From positions 1-40,204 of the forward strand of contig JAJCYI010000032.1 in NCBI GenBank assembly GCA_029263015.1: a DNA stretch of 40,204 bases, in the 5' to 3' direction. The translations under genes were made by a program, and so were the position numbers. How positions within the stretch are numbered: the first letter of the stretch is position 1; the number at the start of each line of letters is the position of its first letter. This document shows, in pieces, positions 17,290-24,564 of this stretch. Origin of the DNA: Saprospiraceae bacterium (GTDB taxonomy: Bacteria; Bacteroidota; Bacteroidia; Chitinophagales; Saprospiraceae). The notes below the pieces were generated by a model. It did no database searches and had not been told where the DNA came from. It saw nothing but the letters and a program-made list of their open reading frames with translations.

Positions 17290-17445
17290 TTACCCTTTCC
17301 GTGCTTGATTTTTGGATATAAACTTCTTCCCTGAAACAGAAGAAGTGAATGAATCGCCTGCCCCGTTTGCTTCTTGAGGGCCAACGGTTAATAGAAGTAG
17401 CATGATCACAAAGGCCACGAGGCCAGGGATTATAAAGTGTTCCAT
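17290..17445 (-). CDS. 51-residue single-TM peptide
   Basis: ATG 17445 opens a 51-codon frame (MEHFIIPGLVAFVIMLLLLT..., ending NQARKG) with a stop at 17290-17292. Residues 4-21 form one hydrophobic segment, followed by a polar, Ser-rich and then basic tail, as in small inner-membrane peptides. It is flanked on both sides by very AT-rich bases. A TATATTTG promoter-like motif lies about 95 bp upstream on the same strand. No family was recognised. It is supported by composition, isolation in a 560-bp gap and the promoter match; a chance ORF cannot be excluded. Confidence 0.4.
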   Translation of the reverse strand: MEHFIIPGLVAFVIMLLLLTVGPQEANGAGDSFTSSVSGKKFISKNQARKG

Positions 17446-17540
17446 GTGTAATGATTTGGTACGTTAAAAAATACCGATTGAGTTTTAGGTGCTTTGGGTC
17501 GTAACGGTTGTAGAGGGAAGCGTATTTATCAAATGAAGGG

Positions 17541-17548
17541 CAAATATA
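17541..17548 (-). promoter_or_regulatory. Putative -7 element for the 51-residue peptide
   Basis: The minus strand reads TATATTTG, matching TAnnTTTG. A possible TTG lies 17 bp upstream (17566-17568). Spacing is short of the usual 19-21, so confidence is low. Confidence 0.3.
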
Positions 17549-17622
17549 TTAAAATAATATTAATACAATAAATTTTGTTTTAAATTCTTTGAACCAGCCA
17601 AAAACTATTTTCCGTTCTCTGG

Positions 17623-17654
17623 TTGTTAATTTTTTTTGAATTACATTATCTTTG
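17623..17654 (+). promoter_or_regulatory. Promoter of tRNA-Leu
   Basis: TTG at 17623-17625 and TATCTTTG at 17647-17654 (then CA) match the Bacteroidota -33 and -7 elements with a 21-bp spacer. Transcription would start near 17662, about 87 nt before the mature tRNA. Confidence 0.55.
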
Positions 17655-17748
17655 CAGCCGCTTTTGAAGAAAAGCATTTTTATCATAACACAATGAAAAG
17701 GCGATACCACTTTTTACTTTATATTTTTACCTTTTTACTTGTATACCT

Positions 17749-17834
17749 ACCCACGTGGCGGAATTGGTAGACGCGCCAGGTTGAGGGCCTGGTGTCCTTC
17801 ATTGGACGTGCTGGTTCAACTCCAGTCGTGGGTA
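17749..17834 (+). tRNA. tRNA-Leu, anticodon GAG
   Basis: The 86-nt gene folds into a class II tRNA. The acceptor stem pairs ACCCACG with CGTGGGT, with discriminator A at 17834. The D-arm has GGCGGAATTGGTAGACGC. The anticodon stem-loop is CCAGG-TTGAGGG-CCTGG, giving GAG, which reads CTC/CTT Leu codons. A long variable arm (TGTCCTTCATTGGACGT) and the T-arm CTGGTTCAACTCCAG follow. The CCA end is not encoded. A promoter lies upstream and a strong terminator directly downstream, so it is a single-gene unit. Confidence 0.95.
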
Positions 17835-17841
17835 CTTTTCG

Positions 17842-17876
17842 GCCCTGCAAATCTCATTGGTTTGCAGGGCTTTTTT
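17842..17876 (+). terminator. Rho-independent terminator after tRNA-Leu
   Basis: GCCCTGCAAA (17842-17851) and TTTGCAGGGC (17861-17870) form a perfect 10-bp stem with a 9-nt loop, followed by six Ts, only 7 bp after the tRNA. Confidence 0.9.
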
Positions 17877-17956
17877 ATTTCACATCCTTCCTCTTCCCTT
17901 TATTTTGTAGCTTTATTGTTGCATTCATTTGCTAAAAACCAAACCTCCCAACTTCA

Positions 17957-18907
17957 ATGTTCAAACATCTCTCACTAATTGCCATCTTATTGTTGACTGC
18001 TTTTTTAGGCCATGGCCAATCCACCATTATTTTAAAACCAGGACCAGAATCAGGAATAGATGCCTCCGTCTGCAATTCCACGACATGGAACACAGGCGAC
18101 CCTTTCAATATCAGGAATTTTGGATGGATGATATACCAGAGGAACGAATCGTGGACAGCAAATGCCAACGGTTCTCCAGAGCATGATTGGCGGAGTTTGA
18201 TCTTGTTTGAAGACTTGGATACGCTGGGAGCTTTGGATGTCCTATCGGCCACGTTGAAATTGTACTATGCCCCTGATTTCCCATACTCGAATGGCGGCAG
18301 GTATGGGTTTAACCAAACTGAAATATTTAGGATATCGGAAGAATGGGAAGAAATGGAAGTGACCTGGAACACCCAGCCAAATTTTGATGCGAGCAACTCA
18401 ATAATTATCCCCACCAACAATAATTTCGAGACCATTTCGATAGGTGTTACAGACTGGGCAATTGAGATGGCGGCAAACCCTATTACCAATCATGGCTTTA
18501 TTTTGATCCCCTCGGACGACGCTCCCTACCGTTCCATGGATTTTGCTTCGAGCGACCACGAAGATGAAACGCTTTGGCCAGAACTCATCATTGAATACGA
18601 ACCTCTGCTACCGCCCGAACCCACCGATACCTGTGTCTTTGAATTTCCAAATATATTTACACCTGACGGCAATGGTGTCAATGACACTTTCAATGTAGTA
18701 TCCAACTGCACAACTGGTTTTTCGGTAAACATCCTGATATACGACCGTTGGGGAAACAAGGCCTTTTCATCCAGCGGAGCGCCCAAAGGCTGGGACGGCA
18801 AGATCAATGGGAAAAGCGCAATGGCAGGTATTTATATTTTCAAGGCCAGTATCGAGGCCGGGGATGACCACCATATATTTGCGGGGAATATTACGCTGCT
18901 AAGGTAG
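17957..18907 (+). CDS. DNRLRE-domain surface protein with type B (CHU_C) sorting tail
   Basis: A 316-residue exported protein. The signal peptide is 1-21 (ending GHGQ). Residues ~22-205 form a DNRLRE-type beta-sandwich (disaggregatase-related): 'GIDASVCNSTTWNTGDP', 'SLILFEDLDTLGALDVLSA', 'ATLKLYYAP', 'EMEVTWNTQPNFD', 'VTDWAIEMAANPITNHGFIL'. Such domains probably bind cell-surface or extracellular polysaccharide or protein. Residues ~222-316 are a CHU_C domain (FPNIFTPDGNGVNDTF, YDRWGNKAF, GWDGKINGK, FAGNITLLR) that directs export by the type IX system. It is followed after 28 bp by the thioredoxin gene, so the two are probably co-transcribed. Confidence 0.88.
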   Translation: MFKHLSLIAILLLTAFLGHGQSTIILKPGPESGIDASVCNSTTWNTGDPFNIRNFGWMIYQRNESWTANANGSPEHDWRSLILFEDLDTLGALDVLSATLKLYYAPDFPYSNGGRYGFNQTEIFRISEEWEEMEVTWNTQPNFDASNSIIIPTNNNFETISIGVTDWAIEMAANPITNHGFILIPSDDAPYRSMDFASSDHEDETLWPELIIEYEPLLPPEPTDTCVFEFPNIFTPDGNGVNDTFNVVSNCTTGFSVNILIYDRWGNKAFSSSGAPKGWDGKINGKSAMAGIYIFKASIEAGDDHHIFAGNITLLR

Positions 18908-18935
18908 GAGCGAATTCAATAAAATAAACGACTAC

Positions 18936-19301
18936 ATGTTTTTCAAGAAAAAGAAAGAACGCATTAATGCCATCGAAATCAACGAGCTGAATTTTGAGGA
19001 ACTCGTCATCAATTCTGACATCCCCGTTTTACTCGATTTTTGGGCAGCCTGGTGTGGCCCTTGCAAGATCATGGGGCCAATTATGGATGAACTGGCCGAG
19101 GATTACAAAGACAAGCCAATCCGTATTGGCAAGGTAAACGTTGAAGCCAATCGGCAACTATCGGCCCGCTTCCAAGTGCAGAGCATACCGACCTTTGTTT
19201 TTTTCAATGAAGGAAAGCCCGTGAGCAGGGGGACTGGTTTGGTGCCCAAATACGACTTGGCGGAAGTGATCGAACAGTACCTGCCAGATACGAGAGCCTG
19301 A
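18936..19301 (+). CDS. trxA: Thioredoxin
   Basis: A 121-residue thioredoxin-fold disulfide reductase. The active site is WCGPC at residues 39-43, with the preceding 'VLLDFWAAWCGPCKIMGP' and the cis-Pro loop QSIPTFVFF. There is no signal peptide, so it acts in the cytoplasm, reducing ribonucleotide reductase, peroxiredoxins and similar partners with thioredoxin reductase. The N-terminal extension MFFKKKKERINAIEIN is somewhat long and basic. Its position 28 bp behind a surface-protein gene is probably incidental. A weak hairpin at 19333-19351 may end the transcript. Confidence 0.93.
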   Translation: MFFKKKKERINAIEINELNFEELVINSDIPVLLDFWAAWCGPCKIMGPIMDELAEDYKDKPIRIGKVNVEANRQLSARFQVQSIPTFVFFNEGKPVSRGTGLVPKYDLAEVIEQYLPDTRA

Positions 19302-19332
19302 AGCCATGTATATTTTATCAGATTGAGAATTA

Positions 19333-19351
19333 GACCTTTTTTGAGAAGGTC
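19333..19351 (+). terminator. Weak hairpin after the thioredoxin gene
   Basis: GACCTT and AAGGTC form a 6-bp stem around a 7-nt loop, followed by CATTTTG. It lies 31 bp after the trxA stop. It is short and its T-run is poor. Confidence 0.3.
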
Positions 19352-19461
19352 ATTTTGTATTCCCCAATTCGTGAGGGAAAACCAAAGAGTAAGACCATCC
19401 AATCCTGATTATTATCATTTTTCCAAATGGATTTTCCTTCATTTTTCAAAAAACAAATCCC

Positions 19462-19469
19462 TACCTTTG
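19462..19469 (+). promoter_or_regulatory. Putative -7 promoter element upstream of pckA
   Basis: TACCTTTG followed by CGCCC matches TAnnTTTG. Transcription from here would give a pckA leader of about 185 nt. No clear -33 motif is seen. The rest of the 359-bp gap holds a weak hairpin (19333-19351) and a dyad near 19591. Confidence 0.4.
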
Positions 19470-19590
19470 CGCCCTAAATTTGAAATGAGCGGAACTGGCA
19501 ATTTTCACAAATTTGAATTGGATTGCTGGCCGCAGAATTCATCTCTATGCCTACCTTAATTTTTTCGGCAAATCATTATTCACGACCTTA

Positions 19591-19608
19591 ACCTAACTAG
19601 TTGGTTAG
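19591..19608 (+). promoter_or_regulatory. Dyad upstream of pckA, possible operator
   Basis: ACCTAACTAGTTGGTTAG is an imperfect palindrome around AACTAGTT, of the size bound by dimeric TetR-type repressors. It lies 53 bp before the pckA start. Two CAATATTTT direct repeats follow it. Confidence 0.3.
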
Positions 19609-19660
19609 CAATATTTTGCAAGACCAATATTTTATTTATTTATAAAACTGAAATCAAATT

Positions 19661-21241
19661 ATGAAGACTTTGAACCAAAGCAATCAATTAATCAATTTGC
19701 AGCGTGCGGCGGTTATTGAAGATACCATCAGCCTTGGGCAAGGTCAATTGACCAGCACTGGGGCATTGATGATCAAAACAGGTAAATTCACTGGGCGGGC
19801 GCCAAAAGACCGCTACATCGTCAAGGACTCCATCACTGAAAACACCATTGACTGGGGATCTGTCAATATCCCCATTGACCAGGAAAGCTATTCCAAACTT
19901 TATAAGAAAGTCATCGATTACGCCAATTCGACAGAGCGGGTCTATGCACGGGATGCCTATGCTTGTGCCAACCCAAAGTATAGACTGAATGTGCGGGTTT
20001 TCACTGAATTCCCCTGGCAGAGCCTTTTTGTTTACAATATGTTCTTGCGCCCTACCAAGAATGAACAGGAAAATTTCACCCCTGATTGGAGGGTTTATTG
20101 TTTCCCGACCGTGGTTGCCGATCCTGCCATCCACAACACCCGCCAGGAAAATTTTGCCATTATCAATTTTACAGAAAAAGCCATCATCATTGGCGGTACA
20201 GCTTATACTGGTGAGATTAAAAAGGGTATTTTTTCTGTATTGAATTACTTGCTTCCGCAAGAATGGAATGTGTTGTCGATGCACTGTTCTGCAAATGTTG
20301 GCCAAAAAGGGGACACCGCTCTTTTCTTTGGCCTTTCTGGAACTGGGAAAACAACTCTTTCCAACGACCCCGACCGCAGGTTGATTGGTGACGATGAGCA
20401 TGGTTGGTCCAATTCAAGTGTGTTCAATTTCGAGGGCGGGTGCTACGCTAAAACGATAGATCTTTCTCCATCAAAAGAGCCACAGATTTACAGTGCCATC
20501 AAATTCGGGGCATTGCTGGAAAACACAGCCTTTCTTCCTGACACCTGCACGGTAGATTACGCCGATGTTAGCATCACTGAAAACACCAGGGTCAGCTACC
20601 CCATTTACCACATCGACAATATCATTTATAATTCGCGGGGCGACCTGCCGCAAAATATCTTCTTCCTGACTTGCGATTCGTTTGGTGTGCTGCCCCCTAT
20701 TTCGAAGCTAACACCCGAACAGGCCATGTATCATTTCATCAGTGGATACACTGCCAAGATTGCGGGCACCGAGGAAGGCATCACTGAGCCACAGCCCAAC
20801 TTCTCAGCTTGTTTTGGTTCTCCGTTTTTACCCTTGCACGCAACTGCTTATGCTGAACTTTTAGGTGAAAAAATCAAAAAAGGCACCCAGAAAGGTGATG
20901 GGAAGATCAATGTTTGGATGATAAATACTGGTTGGTCAGGCGGAAGTTATGGAGAAGGCGAACGAACAGAACTTGCTTTCACCAGGGCGATGATCAAAGC
21001 AGCCCTTACCCACGAACTTGACAATGTGGAATACCGCACACATCCTATTTTTGGACTGGTCATGCCAACCACATGCCCAGATGTGCCCAATGCCATCCTC
21101 AACCCAAGGGATACTTGGCGCAATGAGGAAGAATACGACAAAGTGGCCACCGACCTCGCCAAACGTTTTATCAAAAATTTTGAACAATACGCTGACAAGG
21201 CATCGCCTGCAATCATCGCTGCTGGGCCGAAACTTCCTTAG
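19661..21241 (+). CDS. pckA: Phosphoenolpyruvate carboxykinase (ATP)
   Basis: Converts oxaloacetate and ATP to phosphoenolpyruvate, ADP and CO2, the first committed step of gluconeogenesis (or the reverse during fermentation). Its 526 residues are close to the usual ~530. The kinase-1a P-loop is GLSGTGKTT at 224-232, followed by NDPDRRLIGDDEHGWS, which holds the metal-binding Asp pair. The substrate-binding 'TGKFTGRAPKDRYIV' lies near 38-52 and 'YPIYHIDNI' near 315. The N-terminus looks complete (MKTLNQSNQ). The stop codon runs straight into an inverted octamer-repeat arm, and the thiolase follows 114 bp downstream on the same strand. Confidence 0.96.
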   Translation: MKTLNQSNQLINLQRAAVIEDTISLGQGQLTSTGALMIKTGKFTGRAPKDRYIVKDSITENTIDWGSVNIPIDQESYSKLYKKVIDYANSTERVYARDAYACANPKYRLNVRVFTEFPWQSLFVYNMFLRPTKNEQENFTPDWRVYCFPTVVADPAIHNTRQENFAIINFTEKAIIIGGTAYTGEIKKGIFSVLNYLLPQEWNVLSMHCSANVGQKGDTALFFGLSGTGKTTLSNDPDRRLIGDDEHGWSNSSVFNFEGGCYAKTIDLSPSKEPQIYSAIKFGALLENTAFLPDTCTVDYADVSITENTRVSYPIYHIDNIIYNSRGDLPQNIFFLTCDSFGVLPPISKLTPEQAMYHFISGYTAKIAGTEEGITEPQPNFSACFGSPFLPLHATAYAELLGEKIKKGTQKGDGKINVWMINTGWSGGSYGEGERTELAFTRAMIKAALTHELDNVEYRTHPIFGLVMPTTCPDVPNAILNPRDTWRNEEEYDKVATDLAKRFIKNFEQYADKASPAIIAAGPKLP

Positions 21242-21347
21242 GAGTTTTGAATTCGAGAGTTTCTGAGTTATTGAGTAAGTCCCTCTCTCTTAACTCAGAA
21301 ACTCACGAACTCAGAAACTCAGAAACTCAAAAACTCACGAACTCAAA
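21242..21347. repeat. Octamer-repeat arms between pckA and the thiolase gene
   Basis: Starting with the base after the pckA stop, an arm with 8-bp period (GAGTTTTG, AATTCGAG, AGTTTCTG, AGTTATTG) is followed by a TCCCTCTCTCT spacer. Seven perfect-phase units of AACTCAnn follow at 21292-21347 (AACTCAGA, AACTCACG, AACTCAGA, AACTCAGA, AACTCAAA, AACTCACG, AACTCAAA). The arms are inverted to one another; GAGTTTCTGAGTTA (21257-21270) and TAACTCAGAAACTC (21291-21304) pair perfectly. The array ends 8 bp before the thiolase ATG. Confidence 0.75.
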
Positions 21348-21355
21348 ACTTCTCC

Positions 21356-22570
21356 ATGAAACAAGCATTCATCATTGATGGTGTGAGGACACCCTTCGGT
21401 AACTTTTGCGGCACACTCTCTACTGTCCGCACCGACGATCTGGGAGCAATTCCCATTAAAGCACTGGTCGAAAAATTTCCCAATATCCCTAAAGATGCCT
21501 ACGAGGATGTAATTTTTGGCTGCGCCAACCAAGCAGGGGAAGACAACCGCAACGTGGCGCGCATGTGCCTTTTGTTGGCAGGGTTGCCATGGTCAGTGCC
21601 TGGCGAGACAGTGAACAGGTTGTGCGCTTCAGGCATGTCAGCCATCGTGCAGGCAAACAGGGCCATCAAAACAGGCGACGGAGAACTTTTCATTTCTGGT
21701 GGCGTGGAGAACATGACCCGCGGGCCGTGGGTCATTTCAAAGGTTTCAAAACCATTTGGTCGGGACGCCCAGATGCACGATAGCAGTTTTGGGTGGCGTT
21801 TTGTCAATAAAAAAATGAAAGACCTTTACGGTACAGATGGAATGGGCATGACCGCTGAGAACCTCGCCAAAATGTACCAGATCAACCGGGAAGACCAGGA
21901 CAAATTCGCTTATTGGTCACAAATGAAAGCTGCAAAAGCACAGGCATCCGGCAGGTTGGCTGAAGAAATTGTGCCTGTCACTATTCCACAGCGGAAAGGC
22001 GACCCCGTCATTTTTGAGAAGGATGAATTTATAAAACCCAATAGCTCGTTGGAGGTTTTAGCAAAACTGCGGTCGGCATTTAAAAAAAAGGAAGACGGCG
22101 GAACGGTTACTGCTGGCAATGCTTCGGGCCTCAATGATGGCGCGGCGGCAGTGCTGGTCGCCTCTGAAGGTGCCGTCCAAAAATACGATCTGAAACCCCT
22201 CGCTCGCATTGTCTCCTCTGCCGTGGTGGGCGTTGAACCACGCATCATGGGCATTGGCCCAGTTGGTGCTTCCAAAAAAGCACTGGCAAAGGCCAACCTT
22301 ACCCTTGACGACATGGGCATAATCGAACTCAATGAAGCATTTGCGGCCCAGGGCCTTGCCTGTACCCGTGAACTCGGCCTGGCCGACGACGATCCCCGCA
22401 TCAACCCGAACGGCGGTGCGATTGCGATCGGCCATCCGCTGGGGGTATCAGGCGCCCGCATTATGCATACAGCTGCATTAGAGCTTCACAAGAAGAATGA
22501 AAAATTTGCTTTGGTGACGATGTGCGTGGGAGTTGGGCAAGGATATGCGACAATTATTGAGAAGGTGTGA
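21356..22570 (+). CDS. Thiolase, closest to the 3-oxoadipyl-CoA/acetyl-CoA acyltransferase type
   Basis: A 404-residue thiolase that splits a 3-oxoacyl-CoA with CoA, or condenses two acyl-CoAs. The nucleophile is Cys90 (VNRLCASGMSAI). The catalytic His lies in NGGAIAIGHPLGVSGARI and the second Cys in CVGVGQG. Stretches such as GWRFVNKKMKDLYGTDGMGM and the long 'MTRGPWVISK' loop resemble PcaF/PaaJ-type 3-oxoadipyl-CoA thiolases more than PhaA, but no other aromatic-degradation gene is nearby, so a fatty-acid or amino-acid role is equally possible. It shares direction with pckA, yet both are set in octamer-repeat arrays, so co-transcription is uncertain. An 8-bp gap between the array and ATG carries no strong ribosome-binding site. 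Confidence 0.92.
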   Translation: MKQAFIIDGVRTPFGNFCGTLSTVRTDDLGAIPIKALVEKFPNIPKDAYEDVIFGCANQAGEDNRNVARMCLLLAGLPWSVPGETVNRLCASGMSAIVQANRAIKTGDGELFISGGVENMTRGPWVISKVSKPFGRDAQMHDSSFGWRFVNKKMKDLYGTDGMGMTAENLAKMYQINREDQDKFAYWSQMKAAKAQASGRLAEEIVPVTIPQRKGDPVIFEKDEFIKPNSSLEVLAKLRSAFKKKEDGGTVTAGNASGLNDGAAAVLVASEGAVQKYDLKPLARIVSSAVVGVEPRIMGIGPVGASKKALAKANLTLDDMGIIELNEAFAAQGLACTRELGLADDDPRINPNGGAIAIGHPLGVSGARIMHTAALELHKKNEKFALVTMCVGVGQGYATIIEKV

Positions 22571-22680
22571 GTGTTTGAGTTTGGGGATTATCAGCCGGGG
22601 AGCTGTGAATATGAAAATTAAAAGAGTGAGTCTTACTCAACAACTCAAATACTCAGAAACTCAAAGCACTCAGAAACTAA
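22571..22680. repeat. Octamer-repeat arms after the thiolase gene
   Basis: The base after the thiolase stop begins GTGTTTGAGTTTGG, the inverted orientation. After about 50 bp of non-repeat sequence, direct units follow at 22634-22680 (TACTCAAC, AACTCAAA, TACTCAGA, AACTCAAA, GCACTCAGAAACT). This is the same AACTCAnn family and layout as in the pckA-thiolase gap. Confidence 0.65.
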
Positions 22681-22704
22681 AAAAGGGCAGCCACATGGCC
22701 ACCC
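22679..22704 (-). terminator. Rho-independent terminator of the Lys-rich protein gene
   Basis: On the minus strand GGGTGGCC pairs with GGCTGCCC (two G-T pairs) around ATGT and is followed by six Ts. It lies 33 bp beyond the stop at 22738. Confidence 0.65.
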
Positions 22705-22737
22705 TCTAAGAGTGTTAAAAATCACCCGACTTATATC

Positions 22738-23112
22738 TTATTGCTTTTGGGTTGGTGTGCCGACTGCCTGTTTTTGTGCTTTATTGTGGATTTTGAGACC
22801 CTTTTTTGAAAATTTCCCTTGTTTTTTGTTGTCGCTTTTTTGAGGATATCTTCCATCTTTGTGGGGAGTTGCTTTATGCTTTTCTGGACTTTGGCCTTTC
22901 CGTTTTACCCGCTCTTTTTTATAGACCTTTTTTTCTAATAAACGGTCGTCTGTTTTTGTAGGCGTAAGGTGGGCCGCTTCCTTTGCTATTTTCCTTTCTT
23001 TCATTTCTTCGTTGTTTCCAATTGCTTCCGATTTTTTGGTTTGCTGCGCAAAACTGATTTGGGAAACTAAGAGAAGTGTCAATAGCGGGAGTAACATTTT
23101 TACCTTTTTCAT
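22738..23112 (-). CDS. Secreted Lys-rich low-complexity protein
   Basis: A 124-residue exported protein of unknown function. The signal peptide is residues 1-23 (MKKVKMLLPLLTLLLVSQIS, then a probable FAQ cut). The mature part is very basic and polar (ERKIAKEAAHLTPTKTDDRL, KKVYKKERVKRKGQSPEKHK, SDNKKQGKFSKKGLKIHNKA) with no predicted core, so it is probably disordered. ATG 23112 is chosen over an in-frame ATG at 23148 because it opens the signal peptide. Such proteins occur in many Bacteroidota and might bind nucleic acid or acidic polysaccharide in the periplasm; that is inference. It is monocistronic with its own terminator. Confidence 0.7.
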   Translation of the reverse strand: MKKVKMLLPLLTLLLVSQISFAQQTKKSEAIGNNEEMKERKIAKEAAHLTPTKTDDRLLEKKVYKKERVKRKGQSPEKHKATPHKDGRYPQKSDNKKQGKFSKKGLKIHNKAQKQAVGTPTQKQ

Positions 23113-23266
23113 CTGAATGATATTTGGTTTATTAATAAGAATGTACACGGTTAAGACAGCTCAAATCGAGAAATGCCACTTAATGCCTTGTTAAAGATTT
23201 ACGGTAAAAACAAAAGGAGTGTTAAGAACATATTGACTATTTTGCGGCCTTTCAAAATCAACATTT

Positions 23267-24454
23267 ATGAAAACCATTAACTTCGCTGTATTGATTTTAA
23301 TAGGATTTACTTGCTCACATATCGCCTGCCAGCCAAATAACAGCCAAACCGATAAACACCAGGAAATGACACCACCTCCAACAAAGCTTCTTTCGATTGA
23401 AAAGACCTCATTCGGAACGCTCCCCGACGGGCAGCAAGTTGATGTTTTTACGCTCCGCAACAAAAATGACATGGAGGTCAGGATTACCAATTACGGTGGA
23501 ATCATCACCCACCTTTTTGTACCCGACCAGGCGGGGAAATTGGCCGATGTGGTGCTGGGTTTTGATTCTTTAGCCCCTTATTTAAAAGAGCACCCCTATT
23601 TCGGCGCTATCATAGGCCGTTACGGCAACCGCATTGCCAAGGGCAAATTCACACTTGAGGGCAAATCGTATTCCCTCGCCACCAATAATGGAGACAACCA
23701 TTTGCACGGTGGACTTAAAGGTTTTGATAAATATCTCTGGTTTGCGGAGACCAAAGAAAAGGAGAAAGAGATAACGCTCAGCCTTTACCGGGCCAGTCCC
23801 GATGGTGAAGAAGGCTACCCTGGGAACCTGCATATACAAGTTGAATATACGCTCAACAACGATAATGAATTGAGGATATATTATGCTGCCACTGCCGAAG
23901 CACCCACCCATGTCAACCTAACGAACCATTCCTATTTTAACCTGACAGGTAATCCTTCCAATCCCATTTTAGCGCATGAAATCCAGATTAATGCAGAGAG
24001 CTACTTGCCAGTGGATAACAGTCTGATTCCAACTGGTGATTTCCGGAATCTTATGGGCAGCGCCTTTGATTTTAATCAAGCAAAAGAAATAGGACAGGAC
24101 ATAAAATCAGACGACGAACAATTGCATTTAGCAGGTGGTTATGACCATTGTTTTGTCCTGGATCGGGACAGGGAACGACTCAGCCCTCAACTCGCTGCCA
24201 CCGCCCATGACCCCAACAGCGGAAGGGTGATGGAAGTATGGACTACTGAACCGGGCATGCAATTATACACTGGCAATTTCCTCGATGGAACGCTTACTGG
24301 AAAAGAAGGGAAGGTTTATGGCCGCCACGCTGGTTTTTGCTTGGAAACACAGCACTTCCCCGATTCACCGAACCAACCTAATTTCCCCTCAACGGTTATA
24401 AAGCCGGGCAGGACATTCAGGAGTACTACCATTTATAAGTTTTTGGTGAAATAA
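23267..24454 (+). CDS. galM: Aldose 1-epimerase (galactose mutarotase) lipoprotein
   Basis: Interconverts alpha and beta anomers of galactose or other aldoses. The 395-residue protein carries a lipoprotein signal (lipobox ending in Cys21: CSHIACQ) and a linker to about residue 45, so it acts in the periplasm or outer membrane, as is common in Bacteroidota sugar uptake. Family motifs are GRYGNRIAKGKFTLEGKSY, NHLHGGLKGFDKYLW, LTNHSYFNLTGN with catalytic His221, GGYDHCFVLD, and CLETQHFPDSPN with the base Glu360. The N-terminal strand 'VFTLRNKNDMEVRITNYGG' is typical. No sugar-uptake genes are adjacent. The gene ends in two consecutive hairpins facing the next gene. Confidence 0.95.
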   Translation: MKTINFAVLILIGFTCSHIACQPNNSQTDKHQEMTPPPTKLLSIEKTSFGTLPDGQQVDVFTLRNKNDMEVRITNYGGIITHLFVPDQAGKLADVVLGFDSLAPYLKEHPYFGAIIGRYGNRIAKGKFTLEGKSYSLATNNGDNHLHGGLKGFDKYLWFAETKEKEKEITLSLYRASPDGEEGYPGNLHIQVEYTLNNDNELRIYYAATAEAPTHVNLTNHSYFNLTGNPSNPILAHEIQINAESYLPVDNSLIPTGDFRNLMGSAFDFNQAKEIGQDIKSDDEQLHLAGGYDHCFVLDRDRERLSPQLAATAHDPNSGRVMEVWTTEPGMQLYTGNFLDGTLTGKEGKVYGRHAGFCLETQHFPDSPNQPNFPSTVIKPGRTFRSTTIYKFLVK

Positions 24455-24456
24455 CC

Positions 24457-24487
24457 TTTAGGGTCTAACTTGAAGTTACGCCCTAAA
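24457..24487. terminator. Hairpin at the end of galM
   Basis: TTTAGGG (24457-24463) pairs with CCCTAAA (24481-24487). Within it, TAACT and AGTTA pair around TGA, so nearly the whole 31 bp can form one stem. It starts 2 bp after the galM stop and lacks a T-run. Confidence 0.45.
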
Positions 24488-24490
24488 TAC

Positions 24491-24525
24491 AGAAGCGACG
24501 CTTTTCTGAAAAAAGCGTCGCTTCT
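24491..24525. terminator. Bidirectional terminator between convergent genes
   Basis: AGAAGCGACGCTTTT and AAAAGCGTCGCTTCT form a perfect 15-bp stem with a 5-nt loop, between galM (+) and the large surface protein (-). The A/T-rich loop side supplies the U-tract in either direction. Confidence 0.7.
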
Positions 24526-24564
24526 AAACTTAGCGTTTCCGTTTAAAATAAATCCTCTTTCACA

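Noticed and set aside
17693-17770. 25-codon hydrophobic ORF (MKRRYHFLLYIFTFLLVYLP...)
   Set aside because: It lies in the tRNA-Leu leader and runs into the tRNA itself; T-rich leader sequence gives hydrophobic codons by chance.
19485-19559. 24-codon ORF after the TACCTTTG promoter motif
   Set aside because: No ribosome-binding site, no homology, and no obvious leader-peptide codon bias; probably untranslated leader.
21292-21347. Regular repeats that could suggest a CRISPR array
   Set aside because: The units are 8 bp with no spacers and no cas genes nearby; they form a short-period array, not repeat-spacer units.
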